Source: Chloroflexi bacterium RBG_16_56_11
GTDB lineage: Bacteria > Chloroflexota > Dehalococcoidia > Dehalococcoidales > RBG-16-60-22
Direction: 5' to 3'
Assembly (NCBI GenBank): GCA_001796865.1
Contig: MGNQ01000055.1
Coordinates: forward strand, 79,901 to 93,862
Length of the DNA: 13,962 nucleotides
Made by a program: the position numbers and the translations under genes. Of the stretch, positions 6,737 to 13,318 are shown piece by piece. Numbering within the stretch: position 1 is the first letter of the stretch; each line of letters starts with the position of its first letter. The notes under the pieces were generated by a model. It was not told where the DNA came from, made no database searches, and was given only the letters and a program-made list of their open reading frames with translations.

Positions 6737-8872
6737 CTAAATCTTCTCCAGGATAAAATTGTGGTATTTGTCAACCGTAAGTTTCATCGGCGGCGGCAGG
6801 ACGATGGTGGTATCTTCCGCTTCAATGACCGCGGGTCCCTCTATACCGTTGCCGTGCTTCAATGCCCTGGCGTCATAAACTTCGGTCTGGCGGAACTCAC
6901 CGTATTCCACCCAGTAGGCGTCCCTTTTTCCTTTCATCGCTTCTGCGTCCGGTGTATCGCCTGCCCGCGGGTATTCCGGAAGCCGGGGTTTTGGATGATA
7001 CACGGTAGCGCGCAGTATCATGTTCAGCATGTCCACGCCGCCCTGGGGATAAGCCGAGATGCGGCTGTAGACACGGCAGTACTCTTCTTCGAACGCCCGG
7101 TAAACGGCCTGTACATCTTCCGGGCTATTGATAAACAGGACGGGCGACATAAAGCGCAGGATATTGAGCTGGCCGCCGTACTTGGCCTCAATTTCCAAAC
7201 CGAATTTAATCGACTCCAGGGCGAATCCTTCGTTAGTGATGTCTTTAATCGCCCTTTCCTGAAGGCTTTTCACCGTGTTGTTAAAAACGTCGTAATCTTC
7301 GAACGTTTTCAGGGACACCGGGGCCAGCAGAGGCAGGCGGAGCGACTGCTCGTAAAGATGCAAAATATCCATGGTGCAGGAGCCGAAGGCGCAAAACACG
7401 GGGGAAAAGGGAAAGACCGCAATTTTGTTTATCCCGGCGTAAGGCCCGTAAGCGCAGCAGTGGGTCGGCCCCGCCCCGCCGAAGGCAAACAGGATGAAAT
7501 CGGCGGGCTTGAAGCCGCGCAGGAAGGTCTCCTTGGCGATGGTATCGCCCATGTTGGCGTCGACGATTTTCTTTATCAGCAGCGCCGCCTCTTCCACGGT
7601 AACGCCAAGCGGTCTGGCGATTTTATCCCTGATGGACGAGACCGCCTTGCCCCGCTCCAGCTTCATTTTACCGCCGTGATAATAGTCCGGGTTGATATAG
7701 CCCAGGACGATGTCGGCATCGGTGACCGTCGGGTCGGTCCCTCCTAAATTATAGGAGGCAGGCCCGGGCATCGAGCCGGCGCCCTGCGGGCCGACTTCCA
7801 GCCGGTTGCCCATGACCGGATTCAGCCAGGCGATGGAGCCGCCCCCGGCGCCGATGGAGCGCGTTTCCAGGACGGTCATGTCCACCCACCACCGGTCGAT
7901 AAGCGGGTGGTATTGATAGAAGCGGCTGCTGCCGGCCACCACCAGCCCGAGGTCGAAGCTGGTGCCACCCATGTCGCTCACGACGATGTTGTCGTATCCT
8001 AATATTTTGCCGACGTTCGCCCCGCCGATGAGACCGGCCACCGGCCCGCCGTTAAAAGTCTGGATGGCGGCGGTGCGGAAGACCTCGGCCATGCCGCCGG
8101 AGTTATGAACCATCATGATAGTCTTCTCGTAGCCGGCGTTGCGCAGCTCGTCCCCCGTGCCGGATATCTGCTCCCACATGGAGTAATGCAGATAGGCGTT
8201 CAGAATGGTGGTCACGGTGCGGGTGTATTCATTCTGCTTGGGTGTCACCGCCGATGACAGCACCACCGGCATGGCTCCCAGGTAAACATCGGGGTATTCC
8301 CGGCGGATGATTTCGGCAATACGCTTTTCATGGGCGGGGTTGGCATAGGAGAAGAGCAGGCTGACCACAAAGCCCCGGGCGCCCCTATCGACCAGGTATT
8401 GCAGCTTTTTGAGAAAATCCTCTTCGTCCAGGGGGCGGATGATTTCGCCGCGGGAGTTGACCCTTTCTTTAACGCCGATGGTCATTTCCCGGGAGATAAT
8501 CGGCTCCGGTTTTTGGATGCGGGCCAGGTTCCGGATTTCACGGAAGGTCAGCTGGTCCGACCACGAAGCTCCCTTTCCGATGGGCACGATGTCTTCAAAG
8601 CCCTCCGTGGTGATTAACGCCAGTCTGGGACCGGTGCGCTGGAGCAGCGTGTTCATAGCGATGGTCGTGGAATAGCGGACAACCTCGGTGCTGGTGAGAA
8701 GCTCTTTGACGGTAATTCCGAGCATGCCGGCGGCGTCTTTCACCGCCCGCATAAAGCCCACGGAAAGATTGTAGCCGGTGGTGGGCGTCTTGGTGAAAAT
8801 AGTCTTACCGTCATAGCTCAGGAAAAGGTCGGTGAACGTTCCGCCGATGTCGACGTCAAGGGAGACTTTCAT
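6737..8872 (-). CDS. HyuA / acetone carboxylase beta / ApcC-like ATP-dependent subunit
   Basis: This 711-aa protein is of the hydantoinase A/oxoprolinase family (ASKHA-type ATPase fold). N-terminal DVDIGGTFTDLF (residues 6-17) and the central VVSDMGGTSFDLG are the two phosphate-binding loops; FAFGGAGPTHC, GSMPGPASYNLGG and VLGYINPDYYHGG are further family motifs. In this family ATP is used to phosphorylate or activate the substrate (and, in carboxylases, bicarbonate). The length and position third in a HyuA/small/HyuA/HyuB series correspond to ApcC of acetophenone carboxylase. The ATG at 8872 has only a partial ribosome binding site (AAGGCAGG). A tiny upstream frame ends in an ATGA overlap with this start. 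Of the two HyuA paralogs this one has the more canonical GAGPTH motif. Confidence 0.92.
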   Translation of the reverse strand: MKVSLDVDIGGTFTDLFLSYDGKTIFTKTPTTGYNLSVGFMRAVKDAAGMLGITVKELLTSTEVVRYSTTIAMNTLLQRTGPRLALITTEGFEDIVPIGKGASWSDQLTFREIRNLARIQKPEPIISREMTIGVKERVNSRGEIIRPLDEEDFLKKLQYLVDRGARGFVVSLLFSYANPAHEKRIAEIIRREYPDVYLGAMPVVLSSAVTPKQNEYTRTVTTILNAYLHYSMWEQISGTGDELRNAGYEKTIMMVHNSGGMAEVFRTAAIQTFNGGPVAGLIGGANVGKILGYDNIVVSDMGGTSFDLGLVVAGSSRFYQYHPLIDRWWVDMTVLETRSIGAGGGSIAWLNPVMGNRLEVGPQGAGSMPGPASYNLGGTDPTVTDADIVLGYINPDYYHGGKMKLERGKAVSSIRDKIARPLGVTVEEAALLIKKIVDANMGDTIAKETFLRGFKPADFILFAFGGAGPTHCCAYGPYAGINKIAVFPFSPVFCAFGSCTMDILHLYEQSLRLPLLAPVSLKTFEDYDVFNNTVKSLQERAIKDITNEGFALESIKFGLEIEAKYGGQLNILRFMSPVLFINSPEDVQAVYRAFEEEYCRVYSRISAYPQGGVDMLNMILRATVYHPKPRLPEYPRAGDTPDAEAMKGKRDAYWVEYGEFRQTEVYDARALKHGNGIEGPAVIEAEDTTIVLPPPMKLTVDKYHNFILEKI

Positions 8873-8973
8873 ATTAAACCTGCCTTAGAAGATATTTCCG
8901 TGTCTATCACCGCGAGGACGATCTGCGTGCTGAGGTGAATTTCTAGCTTGCGAGAGCTCGTGGTGACCTCCAT
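8869..8973 (-). CDS. Candidate 34-codon upstream ORF coupled by ATGA to the HyuA-like gene
   Basis: A minus-strand ATG at 8973 opens a 34-aa frame (MEVTTSSRKLEIHL onward) whose TGA stop (8871-8869) overlaps the ATG of the 711-aa HyuA-like gene. The arrangement is what a leader peptide or translationally coupled small protein would show. The ribosome binding site is weak (AGG six bases upstream), codon bias fades in the second half, and I recognise no family, so chance is a serious alternative. Confidence 0.2.
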   Translation of the reverse strand: MEVTTSSRKLEIHLSTQIVLAVIDTEISSKAGLI

Positions 8974-9010
8974 TATCAGCCTGAATCTGTCAACGGTATT
9001 ACCATGCTTC

Positions 9011-9030
9011 GCTCGCCACGACAGGCGAGC
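9011..9030. repeat. Short perfect palindrome, GCTCGCC-acgaca-GGCGAGC
   Basis: A 7-bp perfect inverted repeat with a 6-base loop lies in the 180-bp gap between the small zinc-subunit gene and the second HyuA gene. Read on the minus strand it is embedded in TGTCGTGGCGAGCGAAGC. It has no T-run on either side, so it is not an obvious terminator. It may be another interspersed repeat or an RNA processing hairpin. Confidence 0.4.
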
Positions 9031-9052
9031 CTGTTCCCGTTAAAAACTCCTT

Positions 9053-9400
9053 TTATTTCTTTTCCGCCTTCAAATACTTTTTTTTCAATTCATCAATATC
9101 CAGCTCGATGTCATAGGTAACGGGGTGGCCGGGGGGCAGCATTTCGTTTTCCACCATTACGCCGCAGCCCGGGCAGTAAAACTCCACCAGCATCGCCCAT
9201 TCCGGGTCCGGGGCAAAGGTAAATGGCCCTTTCAAAGCCGAGCCGTAGATAGTCGTCAGGTCTTTGCGGACATATACCCGGCAGCCTTTTTTGTAGTTTT
9301 CCCGGGCGGAGATAAGCTCGCGGCCACAGCGGTTGCAGCACCAGAGCTCCTTCTCCAGGTCGATGTCCAGGTATTCGGTTATCTGCCTTTTTGTTCCCAT
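9053..9400 (-). CDS. Small four-cysteine zinc-type subunit, acetone carboxylase gamma / ApcB-like
   Basis: This 115-aa protein has two cysteine pairs, C22-x-x-C25 (CNRCG) and C76-x-x-C79 (CPGCG), making a probable zinc site, with a YDIELDIDELKKKYL helical tail. It resembles the small gamma subunit of acetone carboxylase and the 15-kDa ApcB of acetophenone carboxylase, which scaffold the large subunits. The ATG at 9400 is preceded by AAAGGAG at an 8-nt spacing, lying just after the stop of the first HyuA gene (13-bp gap), so the two are cotranscribed. Its position between two HyuA genes is the most specific sign of an Apc-type rather than a simple hydantoinase locus. The alternative is a generic zinc-ribbon protein. 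Confidence 0.84.
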   Translation of the reverse strand: MGTKRQITEYLDIDLEKELWCCNRCGRELISARENYKKGCRVYVRKDLTTIYGSALKGPFTFAPDPEWAMLVEFYCPGCGVMVENEMLPPGHPVTYDIELDIDELKKKYLKAEKK

Positions 9401-9413
9401 GAGGCACTCCTTT

Positions 9414-11432
9414 TTACGCCGCTTCGATGATGCCGTTCAGCAGATTGTCCACGGTGTATTTTTTACCCGGGGGTATCAATATGGTGGTATCGTCGCTTTC
9501 AATGATAGCCGGCCCCGTGACGACATTCCCGCAGCCGAGGCTGACCTGGCTGTAAATAGTCGTATCGATGAAGCTATCTTTCCAGTAGACCGGCCGGCGG
9601 CCTTTCAACGCCTTTTCCGGGCTTACGCCGGCAAACTCGTGCGTGCCCAACTCCGGGTGGACGGCGGGGCTGGTCGCCCGCAGCCGGAAAAGGCGCAACG
9701 ACAGCTCGTCAACGTGGCCGAGGCCGTTTTGCGCGGCAAAAGCATCCAGAATCCTGCCGGCATCCGGCGGTCCCTTAATCAGAGTCACCGGGGAATCGAC
9801 TACCCGGTTGGCGCCATCCGAGGACGCTTCCATCTCCAGAGAAAAAATGACTTTATCCGGCGGGAAGCCTTCTCCCCTCATATCCGCCAGCAGCGTTTCC
9901 ATCAGCATTTTAACAACACGGTTAAATCCCTGTATCTGCGACCGGCTGGCCTGGCGCCTGAGTGACAGCTTCACCAGAGACTCATAGGCGTGGAGGACGT
10001 TGGCGCAGGAGGAGCCGAAGGCGCTGAAAACGGAGCTGAAGCGGAAGCAGTAAATTTTAGGTATGCCTACCTTATCGGCGATACCGGAGCAATAGATGCC
10101 CCCCGCCCCGCCGAAAGAAAACAGGACGAAGTCGCGCGGGTTGAAGCCGCCGGCCTTAATAAGATTGCCGATGTCCTTGGCGCAGATATCTTCCATCGCC
10201 TCGGTGACGAACCGGCCGCAGGCTTCCGAAGAGATACCCAGAGGTTTGGCCAGGTTTTCGGTGATGGCTTCCCGGGCGAGGTCGGCGTCCAGCTTCCGTT
10301 TGCCGCCCAGAAAATAGTCGGGATTGATATAGCCCAGGAGGACGCAGGCATCGGTGGAAGTGGCGTTATCGCCGCCCAGACCGTAACACGCCGGCCCGGG
10401 CATGGCCCCGGCGCTATCCGGCCCCACCTTTACCTGTTGTTTATTGACCGGCCGGGCTATCGAGCCGCCGCCCGCCGCCGCGGGGTAGACCTCGATTACC
10501 GGCAGCTTCACCGCCAGACCTTCGAGCAACGCCTCGCGCCTGTAGCCGTGCCGGCCGTTGACCACCAGGCTGATATCAGCGCTGGTCCCGCCGATATCCA
10601 TACCGACCACATAAGGCAGGTCGTACATTTTGCTCATGAACGCCGTTCCGAGCACCCCGGCGGAAGGCCCGGAGTTGTGGGTCATGATGGCTGTCGTCTT
10701 GGCTACCCGGGCCACGCCGCCATCCGCGTGCATGATTAATAGAGGTTGGTGGTAGCCCAGCTTTCTTACCTCATCTTCGGCTTTGTAAAGAAAGCGCACC
10801 ATGTCCGGGTGGAAATAGGCATTCAGCAGCGCCGCGTTGGTGCGGGGCGCGTCGTCTGCGGTGGGGCCGATCTCGCAGGAAAGCAACAGAGGCACGGCGC
10901 CGAGGTAATGCTTGGGGTAGTCGTCATCAGCTATCTCTCTAACGCTTAGCTCGTTCCCGGGGTCAAGGTGGGTGCCGCAAAGAGCTACCACGATTATCCT
11001 GGCCCCGCGTCCCAAAAGGCTGCGTATCACCGTCCTGACCTGTTCTCTATCTACCGCGGTCTTTCCCGCCTTCTCTTCAATGCCCACGACCATCCCGGAT
11101 GGGATAATAAAATCGAGCGCCGGGCTCCGGGCGGCCGGGGAATAAAGACTTGCTTCAAAACCTTTGGTCACGATAAGCCCCAGCCGCGGCCCCGACCGCT
11201 GGAGAAGGGTGTTGGTGGCATGAGTTGATGAAAACCTGATTACCTCCGTCTGGCGGAGGAACTGCGAGAGCGAAAGCCCGAACCTGGCAGCCCCTTCCTC
11301 AATGCACTTGACAAAGCATACCGTCAGGTCATGAGGCGTCGTGTCCACCTTGACCCATTCGATGCGCCCATCGCCGGTAAAAAAGCCGTCGGTAAATGTC
11401 CCCCCGTTATCGATGTCAACCGTGAATTTCAT
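9414..11432 (-). CDS. HyuA-like ATP-dependent subunit, ApcA-like paralog with altered active-site motif
   Basis: The start is set at the ATG at 11432 (MKFTVDIDNGGTFTDGFF), giving 672 aa; a TTG at 11453 is in frame but has no ribosome binding site. Family motifs are DIDNGGTFTD (residues 6-15), VGMDIGGTSADIS, GAMPGPACYGLGG and LLGYINPDYFLGG. It is clearly paralogous to the 711-aa gene (shared NTLLQR.GPRL and LGYINPDY segments) but differs at two conserved places: DIDN in place of DVDI in the first phosphate loop, and FGGAGGIYC where the paralog has FGGAGPTHC, losing the His. The two subunits may therefore have different ATPase roles, as expected of an alpha/alpha-prime complex. It is first in the carboxylase gene set, behind its own promoter. 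Confidence 0.91.
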   Translation of the reverse strand: MKFTVDIDNGGTFTDGFFTGDGRIEWVKVDTTPHDLTVCFVKCIEEGAARFGLSLSQFLRQTEVIRFSSTHATNTLLQRSGPRLGLIVTKGFEASLYSPAARSPALDFIIPSGMVVGIEEKAGKTAVDREQVRTVIRSLLGRGARIIVVALCGTHLDPGNELSVREIADDDYPKHYLGAVPLLLSCEIGPTADDAPRTNAALLNAYFHPDMVRFLYKAEDEVRKLGYHQPLLIMHADGGVARVAKTTAIMTHNSGPSAGVLGTAFMSKMYDLPYVVGMDIGGTSADISLVVNGRHGYRREALLEGLAVKLPVIEVYPAAAGGGSIARPVNKQQVKVGPDSAGAMPGPACYGLGGDNATSTDACVLLGYINPDYFLGGKRKLDADLAREAITENLAKPLGISSEACGRFVTEAMEDICAKDIGNLIKAGGFNPRDFVLFSFGGAGGIYCSGIADKVGIPKIYCFRFSSVFSAFGSSCANVLHAYESLVKLSLRRQASRSQIQGFNRVVKMLMETLLADMRGEGFPPDKVIFSLEMEASSDGANRVVDSPVTLIKGPPDAGRILDAFAAQNGLGHVDELSLRLFRLRATSPAVHPELGTHEFAGVSPEKALKGRRPVYWKDSFIDTTIYSQVSLGCGNVVTGPAIIESDDTTILIPPGKKYTVDNLLNGIIEAA

Positions 11433-11466
11433 TCTGCCCGCCTTACTTGTCAAAACATATAAGGTA

Positions 11467-11496
11467 TTTATAAGACTATCCGGCGGTTATTGTCAA
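11467..11496 (-). promoter_or_regulatory. Sigma70-type promoter for the carboxylase-like operon
   Basis: On the minus strand a perfect -35 TTGACA (11496-11491) is followed after 17-18 bases by TTATAA/TATAAA (11473-11467). This predicts a transcript start near 11460 and a leader of about 30 nt before the ATG at 11432. It lies in the 126-bp gap after the BcrA-like gene, whose 3' flank on this strand is T-rich. The carboxylase-like genes can thus be expressed separately from the reductase-like genes. No operator repeat is evident. Confidence 0.5.
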
Positions 11497-11558
11497 GAAA
11501 GAATTGGAGGGAGAAGAAATAGCTTCGTCGAAAAAAGCAAAAGTAATTTATTGACTCG

Positions 11559-12419
11559 TCAGTCCTTCTCGACTGTGTCTCTGGCAATCAGAGCGGCGCC
11601 GATAGCCCCGGCTAGCTGGGGGTCGTATTCGCTGGTAAGTGCCGTCATCTTCATGTCTCTTTCCAATCTTTTGACGATGCCCGCGTTCTTGGCCAGGCCA
11701 CCGGTAAAAGCGAGTTCTTTTTCGGGATTGACCTTGCCGACCGTGCCGTGAATCCGCCAGGCGATGGCGAAAAGGTAGGCCGCCAGGACTTCGTTCTCCT
11801 TATAGCCTTCACGGAACAGGCCGATAGCTTCCGTATTGGCGAAGTCATAGCAGGTGGTACTGACCGGCTCCGGGTCTTTACCGACCGTGAGTGACCTTTC
11901 GCCCATTTCTTGAATAGGGACCTGTAAGAGGTCCGCCATTACCTCGATGCCCCGTCCCATGCCGGTGGCGCACTTATCGTTCATCATGAAGTCGCTGACT
12001 CTGCCCCAGTCGTAAAGCCTGATGGCCTTGCAGGTTTGAGCTCCCAGGTCTACCACGGTTTTCACGGAAGACCCGTAAATAAAGCGGGCGCCCCTGGCAT
12101 GGCAGTTGACTTCATCAACAATTTTTTGCGCGAAAGCAACATTCCGGCTACCCCAGCCGGTGGCTACGGTATACTTGATATCTCTGATCGTCATACCGGA
12201 CTTTCCCAGCGCCTGCTTCATGGCTTGTCCGGCGCTTTCGCGGTAGTCCGGCCCGGTGCGTAGGTTCGCGTAACCGAACAGCGAATTATCGCACATCACT
12301 ACTGCCTGGGTGCTATTGCTGCCGATGTCAACCCCCGCGGTAATAGTGCTAGAGTTTTTCCAGTCGATATCTTTTGAAGTCCAGGTGGACTCCGGCCATC
12401 TCCAATAATCCTGTGTCAT
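11559..12419 (-). CDS. BadF/BcrA/BzdP-like ATPase (benzoyl-CoA reductase / 2-hydroxyacyl-CoA dehydratase activator family)
   Basis: The ATG at 12419 follows GGAGG with an 8-nt spacer and gives 286 aa (MTQDYWRWPESTW...); the frame stays open further upstream through repeat DNA, which is unlikely to be translated. The ASKHA ATPase fold shows as DIGSNSTQAV (from residue 31), VVDLGAQTCKAI (122-133) and FTGGLAKNAG near the C-terminus. Cys150 (NDKCATGMGRG) and Cys190 (TTCYDFANTEA) are spaced like Cys127/Cys166 of the activator HgdC and would supply two ligands to a [4Fe-4S] cluster shared across a dimer. The role is to use ATP hydrolysis to drive a low-potential electron into the reductase/dehydratase subunits. 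The length and the aromatic N-terminal segment resemble the BzdP/BadF-type larger ATPase. It probably pairs with the 257-aa paralog. Confidence 0.87.
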   Translation of the reverse strand: MTQDYWRWPESTWTSKDIDWKNSSTITAGVDIGSNSTQAVVMCDNSLFGYANLRTGPDYRESAGQAMKQALGKSGMTIRDIKYTVATGWGSRNVAFAQKIVDEVNCHARGARFIYGSSVKTVVDLGAQTCKAIRLYDWGRVSDFMMNDKCATGMGRGIEVMADLLQVPIQEMGERSLTVGKDPEPVSTTCYDFANTEAIGLFREGYKENEVLAAYLFAIAWRIHGTVGKVNPEKELAFTGGLAKNAGIVKRLERDMKMTALTSEYDPQLAGAIGAALIARDTVEKD

Positions 12420-12473
12420 TTTATTTGCCTCCACCGATGAAATTCTTGAGCTTATTGCCTTTATCCCCTCAGG

Positions 12474-12517
12474 ATTCCGGCCGGAGTTTATCCTGAGTGC
12501 AATCGAAGGGCCGGAAT
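12474..12517. repeat. Interspersed palindrome sharing its core with the 6561-6703 element
   Basis: ATTCCGGCC (12474-12482) and GGCCGGAAT (12509-12517) form a perfect 9-bp inverted repeat around CCTGAGTGCAATCGAAGGG (12492-12510, partly within the right arm). That core resembles CCTGAGCGGAGCGAAGGG at 6592-6609 in the larger element. It fills much of the 116-bp gap between the two ATPase genes. It looks like a degenerate or smaller relative of the same repeat family; no direct duplication is evident. Confidence 0.5.
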
Positions 12518-12535
12518 GACAGACCATACCTGGCG

Positions 12536-13309
12536 CTAACCCGCTGCCATCAGGGCGGCGCCGAGCGCCCCGGCGTATTCCGCGTACTCGGGAATGATAA
12601 AATTAACACCCGACCTTCTTTTCAGGGCATCAACGATTGCCTTATTTTTGCTTACTCCCCCCACCAGGACGGTCGTGTCTTTAGCCGGCTTAACCTTATC
12701 GTTCAGAATCGAGTTAATCCTTACCGCGACCGCTTCCATTACGGCCAGCGCGACCTCTTCCCGCGGAACATTGCGGCTCAGTAGACCCAGGGCGTCCATC
12801 TCGGCAAAAACGCCGCACCCGTCATTGACCGCGATATCGCTACGCGAGTTCCCCGCCTGGCGGCTCATCTCATCCAGCGTCATCCCGAGCGTCCGGGACA
12901 TGGACTTGAGGGATATACCGAGACCGGCGGCGCATTTCTGGTTCATCACGACCTCGGCGATGCCGTCCCCTTTGCCCAATGTCACGACGCGAACCTGGTC
13001 TGCCCCGACATCCACCACCGATGTAGATGCGGGATAAAGAAAGCGAGCCGCCCGGGCGTCCGCTACAGGCTCGACGACACGGTCACCGGCAAAGCTAACG
13101 TCACCTTTTCCCTGCCCGGTAGCGACGACTTTTTCGACGTCCGAGGGTGAAAGCCTGGCGGCTGCCAGCGTGTCCTTCCATACCTTTTCCGCGGACATTG
13201 CCCGCTTGGCCCCTCCCGATCGTACCGTCCCCCGGGCAATGACTTCCCCATCCTTTAGAATAACCGCCTTTATGTTTTCTATACCCACGTCTATTCCGGC
13301 CGTTATCAT
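12536..13309 (-). CDS. BcrD/BzdQ-like ATPase subunit (second activator paralog)
   Basis: This 257-aa protein has its ATG at 13309 preceded by AGGAGG that spans the stop codon of the upstream gene, so translation is coupled. It starts MITAGIDVGIENIKAVIL, with phosphate-loop residues 7-14, has SVVDVGADQVRVV (97-109) and ends with VLVGGVSKNKA and YAGALGAALMAAG. Cys126 (NQKCAAGLG) and Cys165 (NDGCGVFAEMDALG) have 39-residue spacing, exactly that of the cluster cysteines in HgdC-type activators. The length matches the small ATPase subunit BcrD (around 260 aa). With the 286-aa paralog it would make a heterodimer as in class I benzoyl-CoA reductases, rather than the homodimer of 2-hydroxyacyl-CoA dehydratase activators. 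Here the small-ATPase gene precedes the larger one, unlike the bcrCBAD order I remember. Confidence 0.87.
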   Translation of the reverse strand: MITAGIDVGIENIKAVILKDGEVIARGTVRSGGAKRAMSAEKVWKDTLAAARLSPSDVEKVVATGQGKGDVSFAGDRVVEPVADARAARFLYPASTSVVDVGADQVRVVTLGKGDGIAEVVMNQKCAAGLGISLKSMSRTLGMTLDEMSRQAGNSRSDIAVNDGCGVFAEMDALGLLSRNVPREEVALAVMEAVAVRINSILNDKVKPAKDTTVLVGGVSKNKAIVDALKRRSGVNFIIPEYAEYAGALGAALMAAG

Positions 13310-13318
13310 TTCAGCCTC

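Noticed and set aside
6761..7747. A 328-codon plus-strand frame opposite the second HyuA-like gene
   Set aside because: Antisense shadow of the 711-aa HyuA-like gene; no recognisable motifs and no ribosome binding site.
8961..9000. TTGACA on the minus strand (at about 8995) as a promoter for the second HyuA gene
   Set aside because: No -10-like hexamer lies 16-18 bases downstream; TAAT occurs only at about 12 bases.
12420..12527. The 36-residue N-terminal extension of the BcrA-like ATPase
   Set aside because: It runs through the palindromic repeat, whereas the internal ATG at 12419 has a strong GGAGG site and gives a family-like N-terminus.
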